DNA of 64,000 bases from Modicisalibacter xianhensis. GTDB taxonomy: Bacteria > Pseudomonadota > Gammaproteobacteria > Pseudomonadales > Halomonadaceae. The notes under the pieces are model-generated. The model searched no databases, was not told where the DNA came from, and worked only from the letters and a program-made list of their open reading frames with translations. The translations under genes and the position numbers were made by a program. How positions within the stretch are numbered: position 1 is the stretch's first letter; every line of letters begins with the position of its first letter. Of the stretch, positions 29,783 through 39,412 are shown in pieces. Where the stretch lies: the NCBI RefSeq assembly GCF_900113605.1, contig NZ_FOPY01000011.1:62001-126000 (forward strand), given 5' to 3'.

Positions 29783-30100
29783 CTACTTCTTCTGTTGCAG
29801 GATCCATTCAGCCAGGATCTTGGCTTCCTCTTCGGTCACGGCGTTGGGTGACATCGGAATCGGGCCCCACTTGCCCTGACTTCCGTTCATGATGCTGTCC
29901 ATCAGCGTGGCGACCGCATCGTCCTGACCGGCATATTTCTCGGCGACATCGGTGTAGGCCGGCCCCACCATCTTGGTATCGATAGCGTGACAGGCAGCAC
30001 AGACCTTGGTCTTGTATAGCGTCTCGCCATCCACAGCCAGGGCAGACGATGCGATCAGCGTGCCACCTAGGGCCAACAGGGGTAGCAGAAATTTTTTCAT
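29783..30100 (-). CDS. Cytochrome c551-type electron carrier
   Basis: A 105-residue periplasmic monohaem cytochrome. The Sec signal peptide ends at ALA (residue ~22). The haem is bound at CAACH, and the axial methionine is in GPIPMSPN. Sequence order closely follows NirM (cytochrome c551) of Pseudomonas, an electron donor to nitrite reductase. No nirS is present in the window, so it may serve NosZ or a nitrite reductase encoded elsewhere. Confidence 0.9.
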   Translation of the reverse strand: MKKFLLPLLALGGTLIASSALAVDGETLYKTKVCAACHAIDTKMVGPAYTDVAEKYAGQDDAVATLMDSIMNGSQGKWGPIPMSPNAVTEEEAKILAEWILQQKK

Positions 30101-30245
30101 GGTTATCTCCTCTAAGGCTGATGAGGCGGACCTCGCAGCTGCAGTGTCAGTCAGTGTCGGCCCTGAGTGAGTTTCGCCAGCTCGATCACTGCCGCACGGA
30201 ATGACTTATTGCAAGCCAGGCTAATCAAGTGAGTCTTTAAATGGC

Positions 30246-30259
30246 TTGACTGTAATCAA
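30246..30259. promoter_or_regulatory. FNR/Anr-type box between cytochrome c551 and hemN
   Basis: TTGAC-TGTA-ATCAA matches the consensus at 9 of 10 specific positions. It lies almost midway between the divergent starts (146 bases from the cytochrome, 138 from hemN) and could serve either or both. Confidence 0.75.
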
Positions 30260-30397
30260 TGAGTTTTCGAAAAGGCCACTGCAGCCTGGCCCCCTGTCCC
30301 CCAGCCCCCCTGATCACACCAAACATGATCGAACGCAACTCTCGCCTGTACAGGAGTTCGTATAGTGCGGCTCACATTCCTTTCGGATGACAGGATC

Positions 30398-31786
30398 ATG
30401 AGTCACTCACAGGCCTTCGACCGTGCCCTGGTCAGCAAATACGACTTCCCCGGGCCGCGCTACACGTCCTACCCGACCGCGCCGCAGTTCCACGAGGCGT
30501 TTGCCCTGGATGATTACCGGCAGGCGACAGAGACGAGCAATGGCGCCCCGCTTCCCAAGCCCTTGTCGGTCTACGTGCATATCCCGTTCTGCCAGAGCCT
30601 GTGCTACTACTGCGCCTGTAACAAGATCATCACCCAGAAGACCGAGAAGGCCGTCGAATATCTCGACTACCTCAAGCGCGAGATAGCCCTGCAGGCCGAG
30701 TTGTTCGATGCCGATCGCCGGCTGACCCAGCTTCACCTGGGTGGCGGCACACCGACTTACTTCACCAATGCGCAGCTTGCCGAGCTGATGTCGGCCCTGC
30801 GCCAGGCGTTTCGTTTCGATACCCACAATGCGCACGAATTTTCCGTGGAAGTCGACCCGCGTACGGTGACGCCCAATCGCATCCGTGAGCTGCGGCAACT
30901 GGGGTTCAACCGGCTGAGCTTCGGCGTGCAGGATTTCGACCCCGACGTGCAAGCCGCAGTCAACCGCGTGCAGAGCGAGTCCCAGGTACGCGGCCTGGTC
31001 GAGGCGGCCCGCGACGCCGATTTCGACTCGGTCAGCGTCGACCTGATCTACGGCCTGCCGCTGCAGACCGTGGAAAGTTTCGATGCCACCCTGGCCAAGG
31101 TCATCGCTATCCGCCCGGACCGCATCGCCGCCTACAGCTACGCGCACCTGCCTAGCCTGTTCAAGGCCCAGCGCCTGATCCGCCCCGAGCACATGCCGCC
31201 ACCGGAGCGCAAGCTGGAACTGCTCGAGCTGACCATCCAACGCCTGACCGAGGCCGGCTACGTGTATATCGGCATGGACCATTTCGCCCTGCCCGACGAC
31301 GAATTGTCCCTGGCTCGCGAGAACGGTACGCTACAGCGCAATTTTCAGGGTTACTCCACGCATGCCGATTGCGACCTGATCGGTCTTGGCGTGTCCGCGA
31401 TCGGCAAGGTCGCCGACAGCTACAGCCAGAACGTCAAGGAGCTCTCCCAATATTACGCGCGTCTCGATGCCGGCCTTCTGCCAGTCAAGCGCGGCTACCA
31501 ACTCAGTGACGATGACCGCCTGCGCCGCGAGGTGATCATGGCGCTGATGTGCCATGGCCACATCGACATGGCACATTTCGAGCGTCGCTACGGTATCGAT
31601 TTCACTCATTACTTTGCCGACTCGCTGGACCAGCTTGCCGGCCATGTCGCCGATGGCCTGGTGACGATCGACAAGGAGGTGGTGACGCTGCTGCCCCAGG
31701 GCCAACTGATGATGCGCAGTGTGGCCATGGCCTTCGACGCCTACCTGGGCGACGGCCAGCGCGGGCTGTTCTCCCGGACCGTATGA
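30398..31786 (+). CDS. hemN: Oxygen-independent coproporphyrinogen III dehydrogenase
   Basis: A 462-residue radical SAM enzyme that makes protoporphyrinogen IX for haem without oxygen. The cluster motif CQSLCYYCAC (residues ~59-68) is intact: three radical-SAM cysteines plus the extra one of HemN. GGGTPTYF and the N-terminal PRYTSYPTAPQF are conserved. The start at MSHSQAFD is used because residues from an upstream alternative are unrelated. A second, degenerate copy lies at 61044-62423. Confidence 0.96.
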   Translation: MSHSQAFDRALVSKYDFPGPRYTSYPTAPQFHEAFALDDYRQATETSNGAPLPKPLSVYVHIPFCQSLCYYCACNKIITQKTEKAVEYLDYLKREIALQAELFDADRRLTQLHLGGGTPTYFTNAQLAELMSALRQAFRFDTHNAHEFSVEVDPRTVTPNRIRELRQLGFNRLSFGVQDFDPDVQAAVNRVQSESQVRGLVEAARDADFDSVSVDLIYGLPLQTVESFDATLAKVIAIRPDRIAAYSYAHLPSLFKAQRLIRPEHMPPPERKLELLELTIQRLTEAGYVYIGMDHFALPDDELSLARENGTLQRNFQGYSTHADCDLIGLGVSAIGKVADSYSQNVKELSQYYARLDAGLLPVKRGYQLSDDDRLRREVIMALMCHGHIDMAHFERRYGIDFTHYFADSLDQLAGHVADGLVTIDKEVVTLLPQGQLMMRSVAMAFDAYLGDGQRGLFSRTV

Positions 31787-31790
31787 CGCC

Positions 31791-32264
31791 ATGGAGCATT
31801 TCTTTCTGGCCCGGGTCGTGCACGTATTGGCCATCGTGTTGTGGATTGGTGGCGTGGCGATGGTGACTACCGTGCTGTTGCCGGCGGTCAAGCGTTTCCA
31901 GAGCGAGGCCGAGCGTGTGGAATTCTTCGAGAAGGTCGAGTCGCGCTTCGCCTGGCAGTCGCGAGTCACCACGCTCCTGGCAGGACTCAGCGGCTTCTAT
32001 ATGTTGCATGTGCTCGGCTGGCAGCGCCTGGCGATGATCGAATTCTGGTGGATTCATGCCATGATTGCGGTGTGGCTGATATTCACACTCATGCTGTTCG
32101 TGTTCGAGCCGCTGTTTTTGCACCGCTGGTTCAACGCAAGAGCCCAACGCGCGCCCCGTTCGACGTTTCGTCTCATTCAGGGGCTGCACTGGTTCCTGCT
32201 GGTGATCGGCCTGATTACCATTGCGGGAGCAGTGGCCGGTAGCCACGGCTGGTTCTGGATATAA
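31791..32264 (+). CDS. Small membrane protein, CopD-like
   Basis: A 157-residue protein with four hydrophobic helices. The first helix (HVLAIVLWIGGVAMVT) resembles the start of the CopD/YcnJ membrane domain, with histidines that might bind haem or copper. It starts 4 bases after the hemN stop and is probably cotranscribed. I know of no established function; the setting suggests a role in denitrification or metal handling. Confidence 0.65.
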   Translation: MEHFFLARVVHVLAIVLWIGGVAMVTTVLLPAVKRFQSEAERVEFFEKVESRFAWQSRVTTLLAGLSGFYMLHVLGWQRLAMIEFWWIHAMIAVWLIFTLMLFVFEPLFLHRWFNARAQRAPRSTFRLIQGLHWFLLVIGLITIAGAVAGSHGWFWI

Positions 32265-32279
32265 ACGTCAGGAGGGTTC

Positions 32280-32690
32280 ATGGCTTCCAACGTGTCGCTG
32301 CGCCGCCTGGCCTATCTCGGCCTGGCCTATGGCTGTGTCGGACTCGGCGCGGCCGGCATCGTGCTCCCCCTGCTGCCCACCACTCCGTTCCTGCTGGTCG
32401 CCGCCTGGGCAGCGCCCAAGGGATCACCGCGCGTCGAGGCCTGGCTGTACGATCATCCCTATTTCGGCCCCCCCTTGCGGGCCTGGCATGAACAGCGCGC
32501 CGTCCCCCGGCGCGCCAAGTGGATCGCCTGCCTGCTGTTGCTGAGCAGTTGGCTGGTGCTGTGGCTATCTACCGACAGCCCGATAGTCCCCGTGATCACG
32601 GGGTTACTTTTCATGGGCGTGGCAACCTTTCTCGTTACCCGCCCTGACGCCGCCCCCGAGACGATTCGCGTTAGCGATGACCCGGGCTAG
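32280..32690 (+). CDS. YbaN-family (DUF454) inner-membrane protein
   Basis: A 136-residue protein with three or four hydrophobic helices. The motif GIVLPLLPTTPFLLVAAW (residues ~26-43) is the DUF454 signature, and HPYFGPPLRAWHE follows. The family is common in denitrification and haem loci, but its function is unknown. AGGAGGG precedes the ATG. It is the third gene after hemN. Confidence 0.88.
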   Translation: MASNVSLRRLAYLGLAYGCVGLGAAGIVLPLLPTTPFLLVAAWAAPKGSPRVEAWLYDHPYFGPPLRAWHEQRAVPRRAKWIACLLLLSSWLVLWLSTDSPIVPVITGLLFMGVATFLVTRPDAAPETIRVSDDPG

Positions 32691-32707
32691 GACACCGCCT
32701 AGCCCGG
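32682..32707. terminator. Hairpin carrying the stop codons of ybaN and nnrS
   Basis: CCGGGCTAG pairs perfectly with CTAGCCCGG around an 8-base loop. The TAG of the + strand gene is in one arm and the TAG of nnrS in the other. There is no U-tract. Confidence 0.55.
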
Positions 32708-33895
32708 CTTGCCGTCGACACGCTTGCGCAGCAGTACCGGGGCGTAGAGGCTGAGATAGAGGGCGTAGGCCAGGCTCCAGGCAAGAATGGCGAAGCTCAG
32801 GGTCAGGTGCGTCACCTGCGGCCACAGCGCCGGCATTACGGCACGCAGCACGGCGGCGGTGACCATCAACCCCAGCGCGATGCCGATACCCTTGGGGGCC
32901 GTGATCGGCCGGCCAGTGTGGCCCAATGCCACCCTGGCCATCATGGCCAGCATCATGGTGCCCATGCCGCCCACAGTGAGCGCGTGAATTGCCAGTGACG
33001 CGGGCACCCAGCCCAGCGCCGCCACTCCCCACATGGCCAGGCCGAGACACACGAAGGCATAGCTGACATGCAGGCCCCACAACAGCGGGTCGCGCCAGCT
33101 CAGCCAGCCCTTCCAGCGCAGCAGGCGAATCGTATTCGCGGCTGAAGCGATCAGTGCCACGCCGGCCCAGACGGCCCCGGGAGCAATCAATCCAGCCAGG
33201 CTGGCCAGTTGCAGCAGCGCCAGAGCGGCCACCCCGCCAATGGAGCACCACTCCAGCCAGGCCGGCCGGCTGGCCTGGGGGCGCTGCAGGCGGCGCGAGG
33301 TGAAGAAGGGGATGACCCGCCCGCCAAGAATGGTCATCAACAGGGCGATCAGCAGTACGGCGAGGTACATCGCGCCACGTAGCAGCAGCGGGTCGCCTGC
33401 GAACAGCGCCACATGCGTCAGGGCATTGGCCAACGCCAGGACCAGCAGCACCGGCACGAACACCAGGTTACGCCACTGGCGGACCCTGATCACCGGCCAA
33501 GCCAGCACCCCCGCCGCCAGCGGCAGAAAGATCATGTCCAGACTGGCCAACCATAACGGCGACAGGTCCTGAGGAAAGGCAATCAACCATCGACCGAGCA
33601 GCCATGCGCCAGCCAGGGCCAGCAGCGGCGCGCCGCTCAGCCCGGCCTGGCCCGTCCAGTTCTGTACCGCGGTGAGCAGGAACCCGACCACGATTGCCGC
33701 GGTGAACCCGAACAGCATCTCATGCTGGTGCCACCAAAGCATGCCGCCATACGGCTGAAGCAGCGACTGGCCGTGCCAGAACGCCCCCCACACCAGCATG
33801 GCCAGCAGGCTGAACGCCGCGCCGAGCAGGAAGAAGGGACGAAAGGCCAGCCGCCACAGCGGCATGCTACGGACCAGGCGATCGGATGCGACCAT
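32699..33895 (-). CDS. nnrS: NnrS family membrane protein
   Basis: A 398-residue protein with about 12 hydrophobic helices. The N-terminal block LWRLAFRPFFLLGA and HQHEMLFGFTAAIVVGFLLTAVQNW are NnrS hallmarks; the histidines are thought to bind haem and copper. NnrS proteins relieve nitrosative stress by limiting iron loss to NO complexes. I choose ATG 33895, preceded by AGGAG at 8 bases, over the upstream ATG at 33922. Confidence 0.92.
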   Translation of the reverse strand: MVASDRLVRSMPLWRLAFRPFFLLGAAFSLLAMLVWGAFWHGQSLLQPYGGMLWWHQHEMLFGFTAAIVVGFLLTAVQNWTGQAGLSGAPLLALAGAWLLGRWLIAFPQDLSPLWLASLDMIFLPLAAGVLAWPVIRVRQWRNLVFVPVLLVLALANALTHVALFAGDPLLLRGAMYLAVLLIALLMTILGGRVIPFFTSRRLQRPQASRPAWLEWCSIGGVAALALLQLASLAGLIAPGAVWAGVALIASAANTIRLLRWKGWLSWRDPLLWGLHVSYAFVCLGLAMWGVAALGWVPASLAIHALTVGGMGTMMLAMMARVALGHTGRPITAPKGIGIALGLMVTAAVLRAVMPALWPQVTHLTLSFAILAWSLAYALYLSLYAPVLLRKRVDGKPG

Positions 33896-34180
33896 GGCAA
33901 TTCTCCTGAAGCTATCCAGCAAAGCAGAGAGTCACTCTCTGACTTGTCCAGCAGCAATGGCTGTGCCATGCCCGCCCGGTGCGGCACTCTGTCCCAGCGC
34001 ATACTGGCAGGCGCCGCCATGCCAAGGTTTCGCGGCATCACGTATTGCCAGGCGGCAGTGCGGTCACAACACTCACACTGTAAAGATGACACTCGCGCCA
34101 GGCATCAAAAGGACAGTCCAGCCTAAAACCGTCTTATTGACAGTGACCGATCATTGTCAGGCCATCAAGCTCCTGCCGGC

Positions 34181-34783
34181 TTACTCCCAGCCTTCGATGC
34201 CAGCCATGTTCGGCAACTCATGGGCAATGCCCTTGTGGCAATTGATACAGGTCTTGTCACCCTCGATCAGGTAGCGCTCGTGGGCAGCGGCGGCCCGAGG
34301 GCTTTGCCTGGTCAGGTCCATGGCCGCTTCCTCATGACAATTGCGGCACTCCAGCGAGTCGTTGGCCTCGAAACGTCGCCACTCGCGTGCGGCCATTTCA
34401 AGACGGTGCTCGAGGAATTTCTCGCGGGTATCGATGGTACCGAAAATCTTGCCCCATACCTCCTTGGAGGCCTGCATCTTGCGGGCGATCTTGTCGGTCC
34501 AGTCGTGCGGCACATGGCAATCGGGGCAGGTCGCCCTTACCCCCGACCGGTTGGTGAAGTGAATGGTCGGCTGAATTTCCTGAAAGACGTTGTCGCGCAT
34601 TTCATGACAGCTGACACAGAATGTCTCCGTGTTGGTCGCTTCCAGGGCGGTATTGAACCCGCCCCAGAACAGCACACCACCGATGAAACCGCCCACGGTC
34701 AAAAAGCCCAGGCTGAAATAGACGCTCGGACGACTGAAGATATGCCAGAACGCCTTCAGGAAGCGGATAAGCTTTTGGAACAT
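34181..34783 (-). CDS. napC: NapC tetrahaem cytochrome c
   Basis: A 200-residue membrane-anchored quinol dehydrogenase that feeds electrons to NapAB. One N-terminal membrane helix (residues ~20-40) is followed by four CxxCH haem sites: CVSCH, CPDCH, CRNCH and CINCH. It shares one base with napB and ends the nap operon. The 285 bases between its end and nnrS show no clear terminator. Confidence 0.95.
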   Translation of the reverse strand: MFQKLIRFLKAFWHIFSRPSVYFSLGFLTVGGFIGGVLFWGGFNTALEATNTETFCVSCHEMRDNVFQEIQPTIHFTNRSGVRATCPDCHVPHDWTDKIARKMQASKEVWGKIFGTIDTREKFLEHRLEMAAREWRRFEANDSLECRNCHEEAAMDLTRQSPRAAAAHERYLIEGDKTCINCHKGIAHELPNMAGIEGWE

Positions 34784-35250
34784 CAGCCTCCTCCCCCGTT
34801 ACGCTGTGGCTGACGAAGCAACTCCTCGATATCCACGAATGTGTTGTCGACCTGGGTGGGCGCAGTGGTCTGCGGCACATGGCACTGGTTGCAGAAATAG
34901 CGACGTGGCGAAAGCTCGGCGAGGAAATTGCCGTCCCGGTCCATGTAGTGCGTCACGCTAATCATGGGGGCCTGGCTCTGCGCGACGCGGCTCCGGCTAT
35001 GGCAGGACATGCAGCGGTTGGCATTGAGATCGACCTGATAATTGTCGATCTTGTGGGGAATGGTGGGGGGTTGCATCGGATAGGCCCGCGACCGACGCAG
35101 GTCCTGGTTTTCCACCGGGTAGAGCGGTTCCGGCGTGCGTTCCTGAAGTAGCGGGACATTGCCGCGCAGCGCATCCAGATCGCCTTCCGCCGCAAAGACG
35201 GCCAGGCTGGCGCAGAGCAGGGCGATGCCGATAAGGATCAGTCGTTGCAT
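34783..35250 (-). CDS. napB: NapB dihaem cytochrome c
   Basis: A 155-residue periplasmic small subunit of nitrate reductase with a Sec signal peptide (residues 1-21) and two haem sites, CMSCH and CNQCH. The motif [20 protein letters not shown] is family-typical. It passes electrons from NapC to NapA. It lies 12 bases downstream of napA. Confidence 0.95.
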   Translation of the reverse strand: MQRLILIGIALLCASLAVFAAEGDLDALRGNVPLLQERTPEPLYPVENQDLRRSRAYPMQPPTIPHKIDNYQVDLNANRCMSCHSRSRVAQSQAPMISVTHYMDRDGNFLAELSPRRYFCNQCHVPQTTAPTQVDNTFVDIEELLRQPQRNGGGG

Positions 35251-35262
35251 CGTCTTTCCCTC

Positions 35263-37758
35263 CTAGACCGGCTCGATGCGACAGGCGCACTTCTTGAAGT
35301 CCGTCTGCTTGGAGATGGGATCGGTCGCATCCAGCGTGACCTTGTTGATCAGCTGGCTGGCATCGAACCAGGGCACGAACACCAGCCCGCGTGGCACGCG
35401 ATTGCGGCCGCGTGTCTCGACACGACTGTTCATCTCGCCGCGCTGGCTGATGATCCTGACCTCGCTGCCTCGGCGTACCCCCAGCTCACGCGCATCCTCG
35501 GGATGCAGATAGACCACCGCCTGCGGAAAGGCCCGGTGCAACTCCGGCACACGCCGGGTCATCGAGCCGGAGTGCCAGTGCTCGAGTACCCTGCCGGTAA
35601 CCAGCCACAGCGGATACGCCTCGCTGGGCGACTCAGCGGGCGGCTCGTAGGGCACGGCAAAGATCACCGCCTTGCCGTCGGGGTGGCCGTAGAACTGGAT
35701 ATCCCGACCCTCCTCCACGTAGGGGTCGTACTCGCCGTTGTAGCGCCAGCGGGTCTCTTCACCGTCGACCACCGGCCACCGCAGGCCGCGCTCCTGGTGG
35801 TAGCGTTCGAACGGCGCGAGGTCATGCCCGTGGTCCCGCCCGAAGCGGGCATACTCTTCGAACAATCCCTTCTGCACGTAGAAGCCGAAGTGACGGGCCT
35901 CGTCATTGGGAAACTCACCATCGACCTCTTCCAGTCCGAAGGCATCGACATTGCCGTTACGATAAAGCACGTCGTAAAGCGTCTTGCCGCGGAACTCGGG
36001 ATTGGCGTCGAGCAACTCCCGCGGCCAGACCTCATCGGTAGTGAAGCGCTTGGAAAACTCCATCAGTTGCCACAGGTCGGAGCGTGATTCGCCCGGCGCC
36101 GTGACCATCTGATGCCAGAACTGGGTGCGCCGCTCGGCGTTGCCGTAGGCTCCTTCCTTCTCGACCCACATGGCGGTGGGCAGGATCAGGTCGGCCAGCT
36201 CAGTCGTGACAGTAGGGTAGGCATCCGACACCACGATGAAATTGGCCGGATTGCGGTAGCCGGGATAGGTCTCCTCGACCAGATTCGCAGCCGCCTGGAC
36301 GTTGTTGTTGCATTGCACCCAGTAGGCATTGATCTCGCCATCCTTGAGCATGCGGTTCTGCAGTACCGCATGCGCCCCCGGCTGCGCCTGGATGGTGCCC
36401 TTGGGCACGTTCCAGGTTTTTTCGGCAAACTCCCGATGGCCCGGGTTCATGACCACCATGTCGGCCGGAAGGCGGTGCGAGAAGGTGCCCACCTCACGTG
36501 CCGTGCCGCAGGCGGAAGGCTGGCCGGTCAGGGAGAAGGGGCTGTTGCCTGGCGTGGAGATCTTGCCGGTGAGCAGGTGGATATTGTAGATCATGTTGTT
36601 CGCCCAAACCCCGCGGGTATGCTGGTTGAACCCCATGGTCCAGAACGACATCACCTTGGTATCCGGGTCCGCATACAGCTCGGCCAGCTCGTCCAGGCGG
36701 CGTTTCGGCACGCCCGAAAGCTGCGAGACGTAGTCCGCGTCGTACTGCTGGAGAAACTCGCGATAGCGCTCGAAATCGATGTCGTTCGCCCCACCTGGAT
36801 CGTCGGCATTGTCTGCCATCAATTCCAGACGATGCTCGGGGCGCAGGCCGTAGCCGATGAGGGTCTTGCCTTCCTTGAAGCGCACATGCTTGTTGACGAA
36901 GTCCCAGTCGACCCGGCCGTTCTCGATGATGTAGCGGGCAATGTAGTTGAGGATCGCCAGGTCAGCCTGGGGCGTGAAAATCACTGGCATGTCGGCCAGT
37001 TCGAAGGAGCGATGCTCGAAGGTGGAGAGCACCGCGACTTTCACGTGGGGCGCCGAGAGCCGGCGATCGGTGACCCGGGTCCAGAGGATGGGGTGCATCT
37101 CGGCCATGTTGGAGCCCCACAGCACGAAGGCATCGGCCGCCTCGATATCGTCGTAGCAGCCCATCGGCTCGTCGATGCCGAAGGTACGAATGAAGCCGGC
37201 CACGGCCGAGGCCATGCAGTGGCGTGCGTTGGGGTCGATGTTGTTGGAGCGAAAGCCGGCCTTCATTAGCTTGTTGGCGGCATAGCCCTCCCAGACGGTC
37301 CACTGGCCGGAGCCGAACATGCCGACAGCTTGTGGCCCTTTCTCGCGCAGCACGGCCTTGTACTTTTCGGCCATGACGTCGAAGGCTTCGTCCCAGCTTA
37401 CCGGCGTGAACTCGCCGTGCTTGTCGTACTGGCCATTGGTCATGCGCAACAGGGGTTGAGTGAGACGGTCCTCGCCGTACATGATTTTCGACAGGAAGTA
37501 CCCCTTGACGCAGTTGACCCCGCGGTTGACCGGGGCATTGATGTCGGCATGAGTGGCGACTACCTGGTTGTCCCGGGTCGCCACGTTGACACCGCACCCC
37601 ACCCCGCAGAAGCGGCAAGGCGCCTTGGCCCACTTCAACTGGGTACGCTCGGCATCGGTGACCAAATTCTGAGCCTGGCCCGGCAAGCTGATACCAGCCG
37701 CTGCGGCTGCAGAACTCGCAGCCGATGTCTTGATGAAATCACGTCGCGTCAGTTTCAT
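35263..37758 (-). CDS. napA: Periplasmic nitrate reductase catalytic subunit NapA
   Basis: An 831-residue molybdopterin enzyme reducing nitrate to nitrite in the periplasm. The Tat signal contains [11 protein letters not shown]. The [4Fe-4S] ligands are in [12 protein letters not shown] and the later CVKGYF. The molybdenum-ligating cysteine is in [13 protein letters not shown]. The C-terminus has the dinucleotide-binding barrel ([16 protein letters not shown]). Full length. napD overlaps its start by 4 bases. Confidence 0.97.
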   Translation of the reverse strand: MKLTRRDFIKTSAASSAAAAAGISLPGQAQNLVTDAERTQLKWAKAPCRFCGVGCGVNVATRDNQVVATHADINAPVNRGVNCVKGYFLSKIMYGEDRLTQPLLRMTNGQYDKHGEFTPVSWDEAFDVMAEKYKAVLREKGPQAVGMFGSGQWTVWEGYAANKLMKAGFRSNNIDPNARHCMASAVAGFIRTFGIDEPMGCYDDIEAADAFVLWGSNMAEMHPILWTRVTDRRLSAPHVKVAVLSTFEHRSFELADMPVIFTPQADLAILNYIARYIIENGRVDWDFVNKHVRFKEGKTLIGYGLRPEHRLELMADNADDPGGANDIDFERYREFLQQYDADYVSQLSGVPKRRLDELAELYADPDTKVMSFWTMGFNQHTRGVWANNMIYNIHLLTGKISTPGNSPFSLTGQPSACGTAREVGTFSHRLPADMVVMNPGHREFAEKTWNVPKGTIQAQPGAHAVLQNRMLKDGEINAYWVQCNNNVQAAANLVEETYPGYRNPANFIVVSDAYPTVTTELADLILPTAMWVEKEGAYGNAERRTQFWHQMVTAPGESRSDLWQLMEFSKRFTTDEVWPRELLDANPEFRGKTLYDVLYRNGNVDAFGLEEVDGEFPNDEARHFGFYVQKGLFEEYARFGRDHGHDLAPFERYHQERGLRWPVVDGEETRWRYNGEYDPYVEEGRDIQFYGHPDGKAVIFAVPYEPPAESPSEAYPLWLVTGRVLEHWHSGSMTRRVPELHRAFPQAVVYLHPEDARELGVRRGSEVRIISQRGEMNSRVETRGRNRVPRGLVFVPWFDASQLINKVTLDATDPISKQTDFKKCACRIEPV

Positions 37759-38033
37759 CGCTCATCCCCCATCTCCCTGTCCAGTGCCTGCGCGCTCTCC
37801 ACGTGGTGATAGATCAGGCTCACGTCGAGCACGCCGTCCTGCTGCCGAAGCCGATCGATGAAGTCCATGCTCTCGCGCTGCCCCGAGGCCTCGATAACCA
37901 GAATCAACGTGCCCCTGGGGTCCGCGGCATGTACCTCGGACTTGTCCCCGGCCTGGCACCAGGCGCGGATCTCCGCCACTCGCTCCGGCCTTGTCTGCAC
38001 CACCAGGCTGGAAATATGTACTTGTTCGTCCAT
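37755..38033 (-). CDS. napD: NapD chaperone
   Basis: A 92-residue cytoplasmic protein with the ferredoxin-like NapD fold that binds the twin-arginine signal of NapA and delays export until the cofactor is in place. [14 protein letters not shown] at the N-terminus and [13 protein letters not shown] near the C-terminus are typical. It overlaps napA by 4 bases. Confidence 0.92.
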   Translation of the reverse strand: MDEQVHISSLVVQTRPERVAEIRAWCQAGDKSEVHAADPRGTLILVIEASGQRESMDFIDRLRQQDGVLDVSLIYHHVESAQALDREMGDER

Positions 38034-38054
38034 GCGCTGTTCCTGCTCACTGTG

Positions 38055-38546
38055 TCAGGGCCCCACTTGCACCGCCTGGACAGGACACCCCTCGACACAG
38101 GCCCCGCAACCGGTGCATGACTCGGTATCCACCGTCGGCTCTGGGACACGGTATTGATTGAAGGCAAAGCGAATTGCGCCGGCTTCGCAGCTTTCGCCGC
38201 AACTGCGGCAATAGATGCCTGACCTGCCAAGGCAGGCCTCACCGATGGTGGCAACATAAGGCCAAGGTGGTGTCTGGTCGGGATCGCTGAACGCACCGGT
38301 GTTACAGGCCTGAACACAGGCAGTGCAGAATGTGCATTCGCCGCGGCTGAAGTCGACCTTCGGGTAACCGCCACCGCCCTTGACCAGGATGCCGGTCTCG
38401 CAGGCACTCAGGCAGTCGCCGCATTGCGTACAGCGATTCAGGAAGCGCGCCTCGGGCTCGGCCCAGGGTGGACGCAGAACGTCCTTGCCCCGTCCCGGGC
38501 GCCCCTGCAGCAGTGCACGCCGGGAGCGATCCACTGGCATTAGCAT
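38055..38546 (-). CDS. napF: NapF ferredoxin-type protein
   Basis: A 163-residue cytoplasmic iron-sulfur protein thought to help mature NapA. Cysteine clusters CTQCGDCLSACE, CTFCTACVQACN and CTGCGACVEGCP are standard [4Fe-4S] motifs, and CRSCGESCEAGA forms a further one. GAGGGG lies 6 bases before the first ATG (38546); MPVDRS at 38540 is a possible alternative start. Confidence 0.93.
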   Translation of the reverse strand: MLMPVDRSRRALLQGRPGRGKDVLRPPWAEPEARFLNRCTQCGDCLSACETGILVKGGGGYPKVDFSRGECTFCTACVQACNTGAFSDPDQTPPWPYVATIGEACLGRSGIYCRSCGESCEAGAIRFAFNQYRVPEPTVDTESCTGCGACVEGCPVQAVQVGP

Positions 38547-38559
38547 GACGGGCCCCTCG

Positions 38560-38724
38560 CTAGCCTGGAGGCCCCGGCGGGCCGGCGAACATCTGGTATA
38601 TCCAGACTAGAAAGCCATAACCGGCCACCACGATGACGGAGAGAATCGGGAACAGGATCCCGGCGAGAAAAAGGAACACGGCCAATTCATGTTTTTTTCG
38701 TTTCTTGTCGATAGCTTTTTGCAT
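38560..38724 (-). CDS. napE: NapE, small membrane protein of the nap operon
   Basis: A 54-residue protein found by reading the gap upstream of napF. A basic N-terminus (MQKAIDKKRKKHELAV) precedes one helix (FLFLAGILFPILSVIVVAGY) and a proline-glycine tail (FAGPPGPPG). This matches NapE in size and plan. It is the first gene of napEFDABC, 13 bases before napF. Its function is unknown. Confidence 0.88.
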   Translation of the reverse strand: MQKAIDKKRKKHELAVFLFLAGILFPILSVIVVAGYGFLVWIYQMFAGPPGPPG

Positions 38725-38812
38725 ACCCCACCCAACGAAGCGCTACCTCTTGTACTACCGTAGAAAGCAACGCCCGGGGAGGCAAACCTGGTAATCATGT
38801 ATTCCTAATAAA

Positions 38813-38826
38813 TTGACCTGGGTCAT
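38813..38826. promoter_or_regulatory. FNR/Anr-like box upstream of napE
   Basis: TTGAC-CTGG-GTCAT has the right spacing and near-symmetry but departs from TTGAT-N4-ATCAA at three positions. It lies 88 bases before napE and 17 bases before the divergent DUF4142 gene, so it could control either; the short distance to the latter fits repression or a start further in. Confidence 0.5.
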
Positions 38827-38843
38827 CAAACGCGGAGATTGCC

Positions 38844-39332
38844 ATGCAATATCGCCGACTGATCTGTATTTCAGTGCTATTGGGGGCCTCCCTCGGTCCC
38901 GTCTCGGCAGAGACCGGCATGACAAGGCAAGCGCTGCTTGCCACGCTGGATGCGCTTCATCAGCGCCAGGCAGAGATTGCCGCACTGGCTGAGCAACGTG
39001 CCGAACGAGCGGAAGTCCGGGATCTGGCCGACGCCCTGCGCCAGGACCATCGCATCCTCGACGAGTGGCTGGATCAGGCTGCCGAGGGCAACACCGACGA
39101 CGCCACAGCGAACCTCCCCGGCAGTGAGGCCTATCAGCAACTCCAGACGCTCGAGGGGGAAGAGTTCGATGCGGCTTTTCTGCGTTACCAGGCCCAGTTC
39201 CATGAGCAGACGCTGACGCTGCTCGAACAGAACCGGCCCGAAGACAGCGCATTGTCCAGCTACACCAACCTTCTCAAGGTGACGCACGAGGCCATGCGAA
39301 AGCACCTGGCCCTGATACAGGCCGAACGATAG
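38844..39332 (+). CDS. Periplasmic DUF4142-type helical protein
   Basis: A 162-residue secreted protein: Sec signal peptide (residues 1-22, ending VSA) followed by a fully helical, charge-rich region with no cysteines. The segments ALRQDHRILDEWLDQ and LLKVTHEAMRKHLALIQ resemble the DUF4142 (putative outer-membrane) family, whose histidines and acidic residues form a ferritin-like bundle. Function unknown. It is divergent from napE and followed by ubiU. Confidence 0.65.
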   Translation: MQYRRLICISVLLGASLGPVSAETGMTRQALLATLDALHQRQAEIAALAEQRAERAEVRDLADALRQDHRILDEWLDQAAEGNTDDATANLPGSEAYQQLQTLEGEEFDAAFLRYQAQFHEQTLTLLEQNRPEDSALSSYTNLLKVTHEAMRKHLALIQAER

Positions 39333-39344
39333 AGCGACATTTCC

Positions 39345-39358
39345 ATGATCGATATCAA
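39345..39358. promoter_or_regulatory. FNR/Anr-type box upstream of ubiU
   Basis: ATGAT-CGAT-ATCAA matches the consensus at 9 of 10 specific positions. It sits 54 bases before the ubiU start codon, a suitable distance for activation. In E. coli ubiUV is known to be activated by Fnr. Confidence 0.78.
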
Positions 39359-39412
39359 CGGCTTGGACAACGGCCTCGCCTAACATCGGGTCGTCCATCT
39401 TCGGAGACCCTC

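Noticed and set aside
33896-34180. FNR box upstream of nnrS (TTGACAGTGACC near 34137)
   Set aside because: The second half-site is missing at the required four-base spacing.
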